A DNA stretch of 9,284 nucleotides from Candidatus Geothermarchaeota archaeon (GCA_030601715.1 JAUWBL010000026.1:1-9284); one strand, 5' to 3'; shown: positions 1 to 4,936, counted from the stretch's first letter. Made by a program: numbers and translations. The notes: generated from the sequence alone by a model not told the origin.

Positions 1-48
1 GCCGCAAAAGCGCGAAGCGTTCTTGGGATGGATGTGAGAATGAAATGA
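1..48 (+). CDS. 3' tail of an unidentified upstream gene (partial)
   Basis: Reading from base 1 gives a 15-codon open tail (AAKARSVLGMDVRMK) that stops at TGA 46-48. That stop overlaps the dnaG start as ATGA, a classic translational-coupling junction. The fragment is too short to identify a family. The alternative reading frame stops at TGA 35-37, so the frame assignment rests only on the ATGA overlap and the protein-like composition. If real, dnaG is the second gene of an operon whose promoter lies outside the window. Confidence 0.35.
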   Translation, partial: AAKARSVLGMDVRMK

Positions 49-1175
49 AGGAAGAAGCAACAAAATACCTTATGAAGTTCCAGCTGGATGTCGATGGAGT
101 GGTCGAGGAAAACGATGTGATCGGCGCTGTCTTCGGACAGACGGAGGGTCTGCTCGGCCCCCTTTTCGACCTGCGGGAGATGCAGAGAGTAGGAAAGATC
201 GGCCGCATTTTGGTCAAGGCCTCCTCAAAGAAAGGTAAGACACAGGGCACGGTATCGATATTCTGCAACCTAGACATGCCGTCGACGACCCTAGTGGCAG
301 CCTTGGTCGAGAGCGTCGACCAGATCGGGCCGTACGACTCGAACATCGCCATGCAGGAGATTCACGACTACAGAAAGGAGAAGGTAGAGCACATAGTCGA
401 TCGTGCCAAGAGTATCCTAGACAACTGGAAGGTGGAATCCATACCCCACGCAGAGAAGTTGGTTAAGGAACTTCGGAAACATGTCTCCCCTCCCCCAGCT
501 AGGGAGGTGGGAAAGGAAAGGATTGCGGCTGGCCCCGACATAGGCAAGGCAAAAGAGATCGTCCTAGTGGAAGGCAGGGCTGATGTAGGTAACCTCCTGA
601 AGTACGGTATCAAGAATGTCCTTTCCATGGGTGGGGGAAAGATCTCGAAGTCTCTGACAAAGTTCGTTCAAGGCAAGACTGTAACGGCCTTTCTAGACGG
701 CGACAGGGGCGGTGAGATGAACCTCAAGAAACTCCTCCAAATGATCAAAGTGGACTACGTAGCCATGGCTCCTCGGGGAAAGGAGGTGGAGGATCTGAAA
801 CCCGGAGAGATCTTCGAGGCCTTAGAGAAGAAGCAGCCCGTGGGCGGACCTCCTTTGCACGGAGTTGTTGAGCTGAAGCAGCACGAAGAGATCATACAGA
901 AGGTCAACGGAACGTTGGAGGCCGCCCTCGTCGACAGCAAGGAACGGGTCATCGACACGGTGCCCGTCAGCGTGCTGGTGGAAGACCTGAACAAGCGCGA
1001 AGGGAACATCGTCAAGAAGATCATCTTCGACGGCATCGTCACCCAGAGGTTGCTGGACGCAGCAGCACAGAAAGGCGTCGAGCTCATAATCGGAAACAGA
1101 ATGGGTGGTGTAACCAAGAGACCGGATGGCATGCACATTCTGACCTTTGGCGGGCACGTAGGAATGTCTAGCTAG
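45..1175 (+). CDS. dnaG: Archaeal DnaG-type primase / exosome-associated TOPRIM protein
   Basis: This is archaeal DnaG, a TOPRIM-domain protein with primase activity that is also a poly(A)-favouring subunit of the archaeal RNA exosome. The 376-residue protein is full length. An N-terminal archaeal-DnaG domain (about 1-165) carries the family signature GAVFGQTEGLLG (residues 27-38) and a KIGRI segment. The TOPRIM domain (about 170-245) holds the catalytic VEGRAD (175-180, Glu176) and the metal-binding DGDRGGE (218-224). The C-terminal region (about 290-370) is the conserved archaeal tail with FDGIVTQRL and AAQKG. The ATG at 45 is preceded by GGATGTGAG (30-38), one mismatch from the ideal Shine-Dalgarno sequence and 6 nt away. 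It also overlaps an upstream stop as ATGA, so it is probably translated together with the preceding gene. The stop is TAG. The family call is very secure; which of the two cellular roles dominates cannot be read from sequence. Confidence 0.95.
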   Translation: MKEEATKYLMKFQLDVDGVVEENDVIGAVFGQTEGLLGPLFDLREMQRVGKIGRILVKASSKKGKTQGTVSIFCNLDMPSTTLVAALVESVDQIGPYDSNIAMQEIHDYRKEKVEHIVDRAKSILDNWKVESIPHAEKLVKELRKHVSPPPAREVGKERIAAGPDIGKAKEIVLVEGRADVGNLLKYGIKNVLSMGGGKISKSLTKFVQGKTVTAFLDGDRGGEMNLKKLLQMIKVDYVAMAPRGKEVEDLKPGEIFEALEKKQPVGGPPLHGVVELKQHEEIIQKVNGTLEAALVDSKERVIDTVPVSVLVEDLNKREGNIVKKIIFDGIVTQRLLDAAAQKGVELIIGNRMGGVTKRPDGMHILTFGGHVGMSS

Positions 1176-1251
1176 ACGCTCGACCGCGCGACTACCGAAC
1201 CAAAAGGATTCCGTCTCCACCCGCGAATTCAGGGATCAACGCTACATGGGG

Positions 1252-1259
1252 CCTTAAGT
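1252..1259 (+). promoter_or_regulatory. Possible TATA box for the TPP riboswitch-thiT transcript
   Basis: CCTTAAGT lies in an otherwise GC-rich spacer after dnaG, preceded by a purine-rich GGGG that could serve as a BRE. Its centre is about 25 nt ahead of 1280-1282, where the outer strand of the riboswitch begins, so transcription would start almost exactly at the aptamer. The match to the archaeal TATA consensus is weak and the call rests mainly on position. Confidence 0.3.
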
Positions 1260-1281
1260 GGCAAGATGGCGGAAGAATGTA

Positions 1282-1403
1282 GCTGGAAAGCAGGGGAGCC
1301 GGGTCAACCCGGCTGAGAGGACGGCTGGGGCGCCGTCGACCCTTCGAACCTGATCCGGGTAATGCCGGCGGAGGGAGAAAGGGAAAACGGCTTCTCCTCC
1401 AGC
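1282..1403 (+). promoter_or_regulatory. TPP riboswitch (THI element)
   Basis: An RNA aptamer that binds thiamine pyrophosphate and controls the downstream thiamine transporter. The conserved core spans about 1292-1378. P2 is AGGG (1292-1295) with CCCT (1340-1343). P3 is GCCGGG (1298-1303) with CCCGGC (1308-1313), followed by the invariant CTGAGA (1313-1318). An extra P3a-type stem is GACGGC (1320-1325) with GCCGTC (1332-1337). Then come ACCCTTCGAACCTGAT (1339-1354), the P5 hairpin CCGG-gtaatg-CCGG (1355-1368) and the 3' signature GCGGAGGGA (1368-1376). A distal closing stem GCTGGA (1282-1287) with TCCAGC (1398-1403) is possible, but conventional P1 pairing immediately outside P2 is weak, so the outer boundary is uncertain. 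Identification is secure because all pyrimidine- and pyrophosphate-sensor segments are present. The neighbour thiT is a thiamine transporter, exactly what this riboswitch class controls. Confidence 0.96.
1395..1401 (+). promoter_or_regulatory. Candidate anti-Shine-Dalgarno element of the riboswitch
   Basis: TCCTCCA at the 3' edge of the aptamer is the exact reverse complement of TGGAGGA (1552-1558), which contains the thiT ribosome binding site. The same bases can instead fold back on the aptamer's 3' conserved strand: GGAG 1370-1373 with CTCC 1397-1400, GAGA 1375-1378 with TCTC 1393-1396, and AG 1380-1381 with CT 1391-1392. That fold destroys the ligand-binding core. The two pairings exclude each other, which suggests a translation-level OFF switch: ligand-bound aptamer frees TCCTCCA to mask the binding site. 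The pairings are read directly; the mechanism is inferred. Confidence 0.5.
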
Positions 1404-1564
1404 GTCAACCGTAGGAGCAGTGTTTGGATTGGTGGGTGGGTCGAACCCTCAGGCCTTTTGTGGAATCCAGATCTTGGTTACGGGAGACGGTTCTGCTTGA
1501 GAGATCACGGTCGAGTGGAACCAAGAAGGATGGAAGGTTGACAGAAGTGGGTGGAGGATCCCAA
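1404..1564 (+). promoter_or_regulatory. Structured 5' leader between riboswitch and thiT
   Basis: This 161-nt leader holds two nested hairpins. Hairpin A is TGGATT (1425-1430) with AATCCA (1464-1469), enclosing GGGT (1438-1441) with ACCC (1445-1448). Hairpin B is CTTGGTT (1473-1479) with AACCAAG (1519-1525). Folding both would bring the ribosome binding site at 1553-1557 close to the anti-Shine-Dalgarno bases at 1395-1401. The stretch is open in the thiT frame back to an ATG at 1424, but the peptide it would encode is not membrane-like and matches nothing in the transporter family, so I treat it as untranslated. Confidence 0.5.
1553..1557 (+). promoter_or_regulatory. Ribosome binding site that fixes the thiT start
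   Basis: GGAGG, 7 nt before the ATG at 1565, is a full Shine-Dalgarno core complementary to the archaeal 16S rRNA 3' end. It supports the internal start at 1565 over the longer reading frame from 1424, which has no comparable site. Confidence 0.8.
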
Positions 1565-2083
1565 ATGGAGACGAGGTTGTTTACAACAAAGATAATCGCA
1601 GAGGCGTCTGTGATAATCGCTCTCTCGACTGCCCTTAGCTTCCTCAAGGTATTTGCAATGCCCCAAGGAGGCTCCGTAACCGCCGGGAGCATGGTACCGC
1701 TTCTATGGATTTCTGCCAGGCGCGGCGTACGCGTCGGCCTATTCACGTCCACGATCTACGGCTTGGTTCAATTCGCGGCCGGACCGTTCGTGGTCCATCC
1801 GATACAGGTACTGCTTGATTATCCCATCGCGTTCGGAGCACTTGGCGTAATGGGCTTGTTCATGAGCCATCCCCTAATCGGCACCGGCGTGGGGATAGGT
1901 GGCCGATTCATGTCTCACTTCTTGTCGGGCTTCATCTTCTTTGCAGCTTATACACCTGAAGGCATGAACCCAATGCTCTATTCAGCTCTGTATAACGGTG
2001 GTTATCTGGGCGGTGAGCTCGTGGTAAGCCTCATCCTTATGTACATCATCGTCAAGAAAGACCTGATCCGAGTATTTCTCTAG
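1565..2083 (+). CDS. thiT: ThiT, thiamine-binding S component of an ECF transporter
   Basis: A 172-residue integral membrane protein of the ThiT/YuaJ family, which captures thiamine outside the cell and passes it in with a shared EcfA-EcfA'-EcfT energizing module. None of those partners is in this window. About six hydrophobic segments are visible (roughly residues 8-28, 38-52, 56-73, 78-100, 104-128, 135-163). Family motifs include YGLVQFAAGP (65-74), LLDYP (83-87), GRFMSHFLSG (113-122), TPEGMNP (130-136) and YSALYN (139-144). Asp85-Tyr86, His118, Tyr139 and Asn144 match in kind and spacing the thiamine-contacting residues I recall for Lactococcus ThiT (Glu-Tyr, His, Tyr, Asn). The start at 1565 is chosen because GGAGG lies 7 nt upstream and family similarity begins there; the 47-residue extension to 1424 is riboswitch leader. 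The TPP riboswitch upstream independently supports the substrate. Confidence 0.95.
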   Translation: METRLFTTKIIAEASVIIALSTALSFLKVFAMPQGGSVTAGSMVPLLWISARRGVRVGLFTSTIYGLVQFAAGPFVVHPIQVLLDYPIAFGALGVMGLFMSHPLIGTGVGIGGRFMSHFLSGFIFFAAYTPEGMNPMLYSALYNGGYLGGELVVSLILMYIIVKKDLIRVFL

Positions 2084-2107
2084 AAATGACATTCCTTTCT
2101 AAAGCAG

Positions 2108-2182
2108 GTGGGTGTGCCCCCACTAAGGGTTGTACCAGATAGCTATTCCTCGCGTGGCTGGGGGCTTTATTTCTGACTTTTG
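2108..2182 (+). terminator. Possible thiT transcription end: hairpin and T-rich stretch
   Basis: Shortly after the thiT stop, GTGGG (2108-2112) pairs with CCCAC (2119-2123) over a six-base loop. A T-rich run (2166-2182, TTTATTTCTGACTTTT) follows about 40 nt later. Archaeal termination mainly needs T-tracts, so the T-rich run is the more likely signal. The same run also resembles a TATA box for something downstream, so the assignment is tentative. Confidence 0.3.
2166..2172 (+). promoter_or_regulatory. TATA-like box inside the gene-free interval
   Basis: TTTATTT, preceded by a G-rich stretch, would place a transcription start near 2193-2196. No protein gene follows on this strand for over 1.5 kb, so a functional promoter here would make a non-coding RNA. 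This is the same sequence offered as the thiT T-tract; one site may serve either role. Confidence 0.2.
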
Positions 2183-2274
2183 TGCGCCTAGAATCCGTGG
2201 TTTCGGGTCTGGCAGTCTGTGAGACACGGCTTGGTGATTGGAAGGGGCCATGAAGAACCCATCGGTGCCCAAAT

Positions 2275-2313
2275 CCTCGAGTAACTTGATGGAAGTATCA
2301 AGGCTTACGGAGG
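2275..2313. repeat. Long imperfect inverted repeat (hairpin 1)
   Basis: CTTGAT (2285-2290) pairs with ATCAAG (2297-2302) over the loop GGAAGT. The stem continues after a two-base bulge with GTAA (2281-2284) and TTAC (2305-2308), then CCTC (2275-2278) with GAGG (2310-2313). That gives 14 base pairs in total, longer than I would expect by chance at a chosen site. It is not followed by a T-tract, so it is not an obvious terminator. Confidence 0.5.
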
Positions 2314-2514
2314 CGCATCTTCTTGTCGAAAGTGCTCACCAGTTTCATTACTCTGTGTGCGTCTCAACCTCCGGCAGGCCTGGACCCCTGTCATCCAGCT
2401 CATGAACGGGGAGAAGTGTGTTGCCCAAGACAGTCTCATATGTGCAAGGTCCAGAACGCGAATCGATCGGGGGTGCTTCGATGCTCAGGGCGTCCGTTGG
2501 CAAGCAGGCGGTAA

Positions 2515-2567
2515 GACGCTTCTTTCGGGACGCCAGACAACCGCAGACGGTTTTTTGTCAAGCGTCC
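2515..2567. repeat. Competing inverted repeats (hairpin 2)
   Basis: GGACGC (2528-2533) pairs with GCGTCC (2562-2567). Inside it, GAC/GTC (2536-2538, 2557-2559) and AACCG/CGGTT (2539-2543, 2548-2552) stack over the loop CAGA, with four T bulged. A second upstream strand, GACGCTT (2515-2521), can pair perfectly with AAGCGTC (2560-2566), so the 3' strand has two alternative partners. On the minus strand this lies 56-108 nt beyond the rimI stop. Confidence 0.5.
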
Positions 2568-2622
2568 GAGGCTGTCATAGTCGACTATGGGTCTGCCTCC
2601 AGAGAAGAGAGCCTTGATCCTC

Positions 2623-3096
2623 TCAGAGCTTCCTCTCCATCAGGAGGGCACTTCCACCGTCGGAGTAGTAGCTGTGCTTCGTTCCTACCGCGCAGAATCC
2701 GTGAGAGTGGTAGAACAATATGGCTGGTTGGTTGTCCTCCCTGACTTCCAGCCTCAGCAGATGTATTCTGCTTCGCTTCATCAAACGGATGGCCCGTTTG
2801 AGCATCAAGGTGCCGACTCCACGTCGCCTCTCCGTTTCAACCACAGCCATGGAGACCAGATGAGCTTCTCCTCTCAGCGAGGTTGTTGCGATGTAGCCTA
2901 TGGCCACGCCCTCCTTCTTGGCAACTAGAAACCCTTCAGGGTTCCTCTGCCATAGAGACTTGAAAACGGAGGGTGAGTAGGCGTCAGTATTGAAGCACGA
3001 ACGCTCGATGTCAACTACATCTTCCAGATGTTCAGGCTCAAAGCCTCGTACGACAACTCTGGGATTCATCCTCTCAGCCCAGTGGTCGTGGCGCAT
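2623..3096 (-). CDS. rimI: GNAT-family N-acetyltransferase, RimI/Ard1 type
   Basis: A 157-residue acetyltransferase of the archaeal RimI/Ard1 group, which transfers acetyl from acetyl-CoA to protein N-termini. Motif A is LVSMAVVETERRRGVGTLML (80-99), with the RRxGxG acetyl-CoA pyrophosphate loop at 91-95. Motif B follows as LEVREDNQPAILFYHSHGF (116-134), and the family C-terminal YYSDGGSALLMER (143-155) is present. ATG 3096 gives the longest form. ATG 3069 (Met10, sequence MNPRVVVRGF) fits the usual family start better, but GAGAGG sits directly against it, so neither start has a well-spaced ribosome site. The gene begins 18 nt after the TraB-like gene on the same strand, so the two are probably co-transcribed. 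Its stop is TGA. Substrate specificity within RimI/Ard1 cannot be read. Confidence 0.88.
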   Translation of the reverse strand: MRHDHWAERMNPRVVVRGFEPEHLEDVVDIERSCFNTDAYSPSVFKSLWQRNPEGFLVAKKEGVAIGYIATTSLRGEAHLVSMAVVETERRRGVGTLMLKRAIRLMKRSRIHLLRLEVREDNQPAILFYHSHGFCAVGTKHSYYSDGGSALLMERKL

Positions 3097-3114
3097 TCGA
3101 TGACATTGATTCTG

Positions 3115-3795
3115 TCAACGAACGCGATGGGCAGCTCTTTCCTTCCATTCACCATAGGCCTCATCCAAGCCCAGCCTTACGATGAGATCCGTGAAGTCCA
3201 GATGTTCCTGCACGAGTTCCCTGACCCTCTCCACTGGCACTTCAGCTCCAGATGTCATTGCGTCCCATATCTCTCGTCTGAGGACCTCAAGTGGAGCGAC
3301 TGATCTTTCGATCTCGACCACTCTCACCTCCATTCCTCTGCTGCGAAGGACATCTCGCATGCCGGGCGAGGCACCAACAAGGACGTTCATCTCTCCCGAC
3401 CGAGACTCAATGTTGTCAGCATCCATTTCGAGGAAATCCATTCTAGTTTTCACCTCCCTCGTGAGAACGTTCAGCCACTGTTCCTCCCTTAGATCCAACG
3501 ACCGGCTCCTCGCCGCCAGATGAAGGAGCTCCACCATCGTTCTCCGCCTGAGTTCATGATACACCGGGTCTCGAAAACAGTGCACCGCTACAGAAGGGCT
3601 GATTCTCTTCAAGTATCTCAAGACAGGGTTCATGGCGCCGTACATCTGGGTGTCTTCTGGTTCCCGTAGGACCTCCATCTCTCTGAGCCTCTCGAAGGCA
3701 TCCTGCGGGGTCTCGCCCAAGGCAATCCGCCGGATCTGTTCCTCCGATGCAGTAGGAAGGTTCAGGAAGAGGGTATCATATCGCAGGTTCTCCAA
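3115..3795 (-). CDS. Degenerate TraB/TIKI/GumN-superfamily-like protein
   Basis: A 226-residue protein from the only possible start in this frame, TTG 3795; no typical ribosome site precedes it. I see the layout of the TraB/TIKI/GumN superfamily of putative metal-dependent hydrolases: a strand-helix start (ENLRYDTLFLNLP, 2-14, like 'kPDvVavEL'), a middle helical region with VAVHCFRDPVYHE (69-81), then an R...NI segment (118-129) leading to VLVGASPGMRDVLRSRG (138-154), like the family's 'vlvvGaaHv..v...L...G'. The second catalytic GxxH reads GASP, so the histidine is lost. The first GxxH would lie upstream of this start, where an in-frame TGA takes its place. The protein is therefore probably not an active member, or the gene is decaying. 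It lies just upstream of rimI and is likely co-transcribed. The superfamily call comes from pattern alone, with moderate confidence. Confidence 0.5.
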   Translation of the reverse strand: MENLRYDTLFLNLPTASEEQIRRIALGETPQDAFERLREMEVLREPEDTQMYGAMNPVLRYLKRISPSVAVHCFRDPVYHELRRRTMVELLHLAARSRSLDLREEQWLNVLTREVKTRMDFLEMDADNIESRSGEMNVLVGASPGMRDVLRSRGMEVRVVEIERSVAPLEVLRREIWDAMTSGAEVPVERVRELVQEHLDFTDLIVRLGLDEAYGEWKERAAHRVR

Positions 3796-3861
3796 GAGGC
3801 GGATCGCTCGGGCAGTTGAGCTTCGAAGTCAGACAGTCGAGAGGATGACGGTCGAGCTCAT
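3796..3861 (-). pseudogene. In-frame N-terminal piece of the TraB-like gene, cut by TGA
   Basis: Reading back from TTG 3795 in the same frame, an ATG at 3861 starts MSSTVILSTV, then TGA (3829-3831), then LRSSTARAIRL running straight into ENLRYDTLFL. Across the stop this resembles a TraB opening of the type 'vilvGTaHvs..Sv.evr..l', with STV-stop-L in the place of GTaH-v. The ATG is about 35 nt downstream of a start predicted from the TATA-like sequence at 3919-3926. Either the gene is interrupted, the base call is wrong, or the protein really starts at TTG 3795 and this is leftover sequence. Confidence 0.4.
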
Positions 3862-3897
3862 CGTAGCGACTCAGACCCGAAGGAGTTCAACATCCAC

Positions 3898-4479
3898 ATG
3901 TCGGCTTCTGCTATGAAAGCATATACGATGGGCTCTACAGTCTCCTCGATGGAGATGGCTGGGAGAACCCGCACACTAGAGCGCATGATGGCGGACATGA
4001 ACGAACGCTACCGCAAGAATCCTAGGGGATGGAGAGTCTATGTCAGACAAGGCAAGCACGGACACGGAGACATATTCATTCACACCTCAGACGAAGAGGT
4101 GTGGCAGATTAAGGTCGACAGCCTCTACCGACCCAAACCTGTCGGCGTAGGACTTCGGATGGGCATCGAGGAGGAAGCCAGCTCGTTCTTCGACAAACGT
4201 CTCCCTTCCTACGGGTTTAGGCCAGCCACGAGTAGGCAGATCGGTATTCTCAGGGGGGGCCTTCACGGGGGAGGTGATGCGAAGAAAGTTCTGTCCGAAA
4301 TCCTGGGGAGAAGACCGACAGCCCCGTCTGAAACAGAGCATGGTTTCGTGCAGGGTCCCATCGTTCACACGGCCGACCAGCGTTTCCTTTCTTCTTCGCA
4401 AAGGGAGCTTGACGCGAAGCTGGAAACGACTCTAACGAATCTCCTTCGGAAGAAGGGCACGCTGAGCGCATACGGATAG
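3898..4479 (+). CDS. Hypothetical protein, unrecognised
   Basis: Up to 193 residues; I do not recognise the family. A compact central part, GWRVYVRQGKHGHGDIFIHT (44-63) followed by EEVWQIKVDSLYRP, looks like a small beta-rich fold. A Gly/His-rich turn (GGLHGGGDAKK, 119-129) follows, and a charged helical tail (about 165-190) ends the protein. No membrane segment or signal peptide is seen. The start is uncertain: ATG 3898 has GGAG (3881-3884) but 13 nt away, and the first 17 residues are Met/Ser/Ala-rich and look non-coding. ATG 3949 (Met18) sits about 26 nt after a TATA-like box and would be leaderless, giving 176 residues. The stop is TAG. Codon use and length support a real gene, and it is convergent with the next gene with a 29-nt gap. 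Confidence 0.65.
   Translation: MSASAMKAYTMGSTVSSMEMAGRTRTLERMMADMNERYRKNPRGWRVYVRQGKHGHGDIFIHTSDEEVWQIKVDSLYRPKPVGVGLRMGIEEEASSFFDKRLPSYGFRPATSRQIGILRGGLHGGGDAKKVLSEILGRRPTAPSETEHGFVQGPIVHTADQRFLSSSQRELDAKLETTLTNLLRKKGTLSAYG
3919..3926. promoter_or_regulatory. TATA-like sequence in the divergent region
   Basis: GCATATAC is the only clearly AT-rich TATA-like stretch between the two divergent genes. Read on the minus strand (GTATATGC), it predicts a start near 3896, 35 nt before ATG 3861. Read on the plus strand, its centre is about 26 nt before ATG 3949, which would make a leaderless start for the + gene. Only one direction need be functional. Confidence 0.35.
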
Positions 4480-4508
4480 CGAACGAGCTTGAGATACCGA
4501 GCCTTCAG

Positions 4509-4886
4509 CTATCGCAGATGCATCATCATCTCATTTCTGAGTGCAGCCCTGGCTTGCTGTAGCCGCTTCACATCCTCCGCCCTGAGCTTGACCAGGTAGT
4601 CGATTCTTCTTCCTTTCGTTATCTCGTAGTCAAGGTCGTACTTTTTCAACACTCTTGGCACGTTCTTGGCTAGGACTATGGGTCTTCCGGACTCACCGAA
4701 GCTCTCCTTCATGTAACGGTTTATGTGGGCGTGATAGATCCGGTACATCCTGGGCAGGAAATCCTTGAAGCGGCTCCCATAGTCGGCCAAGATATCTATT
4801 ATGCTATATTCCACGAATCGCTCAAACGAGTAGCCTTTCGGGCTCACGGCACCATAATTATGCCCCCTTCTCTTAAGACTTACCAT
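4509..4886 (-). CDS. Hypothetical small basic protein, unrecognised
   Basis: 125 residues, rich in Arg, Lys and Tyr. It has a well-ordered look: an N-terminal basic patch (KRRGHNYG, 5-12), a helical aromatic middle (FERFVEYSIIDILADY, 21-36, then LPRMYRIYHAHINRYM, 44-59), a strand-like PIVLAKNVPRVLKKYDLDYE (69-88), and a basic C-terminal helix (RAEDVKRLQQARAALRNEM). No catalytic motif or cysteine cluster is seen. The shape suggests a nucleic-acid- or RNP-associated protein, but that is only inference from charge. ATG 4886 has GGAG one base away, too close for a normal ribosome site. A GATATATC box at 4929-4936 implies a short leader of about 20 nt. The stop is TAG. Confidence 0.75.
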   Translation of the reverse strand: MVSLKRRGHNYGAVSPKGYSFERFVEYSIIDILADYGSRFKDFLPRMYRIYHAHINRYMKESFGESGRPIVLAKNVPRVLKKYDLDYEITKGRRIDYLVKLRAEDVKRLQQARAALRNEMMMHLR

Positions 4887-4928
4887 TCTCCGTGATAATG
4901 GATTCTATTCGTAGGAGCTTGCTGTGAT

Positions 4929-4936
4929 GATATATC
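4929..4936 (-). promoter_or_regulatory. TATA box for the 4509-4886 gene
   Basis: GATATATC, a palindrome, lies with its centre about 47 nt ahead of ATG 4886. With the usual 25-27 nt spacing, transcription would begin near 4906-4908, giving a short leader. The surrounding bases are mixed sequence and this is the clearest TATA-like site in the gap. Confidence 0.5.

Larger units (their letters stand above)
2185..2622. other. Gene-free interval with RNA-like secondary structure
   Basis: Together with 2084-2184 this makes a gap of about 540 bp between the convergent genes thiT and rimI. No frame on either strand gives a recognisable protein; the reading frames present are short and overlap one another. 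I looked for tRNA, SRP RNA and RNase P RNA signatures and found none. Two strong imperfect hairpins (2275-2313 and 2528-2567) and a TATA-like box suggest a structured RNA, or old degraded sequence. Function unknown. Confidence 0.35.

Noticed and set aside
368..1220. Minus-strand reading frames opposite dnaG
   Set aside because: They are shadows of the dnaG coding strand with biased Ser/Arg/Leu composition and no recognisable domains.
1424..1564. N-terminal extension of thiT in frame from ATG 1424
   Set aside because: It overlaps structured riboswitch leader, has no ribosome site and is not membrane-like, while GGAGG lies 7 nt before ATG 1565 where family similarity begins.
2190..2622. SRP RNA, RNase P RNA or tRNA in the gene-free interval
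   Set aside because: No SRP domain IV GGAAG loop context, no RNase P conserved GAGGAAA-type core and no tRNA T-arm or acceptor pairing was found on either strand.
2323..3303. Plus-strand reading frames overlapping the interval, rimI and the TraB-like gene
   Set aside because: Mutually overlapping frames without recognisable domains; those opposite rimI and the TraB-like gene are antisense shadows.
3829..3831. Selenocysteine at the in-frame TGA
   Set aside because: The family position is a metal-binding His, not Cys; I see no SECIS-like hairpin, and selenocysteine is restricted to few archaeal groups. Not excluded, only unsupported.
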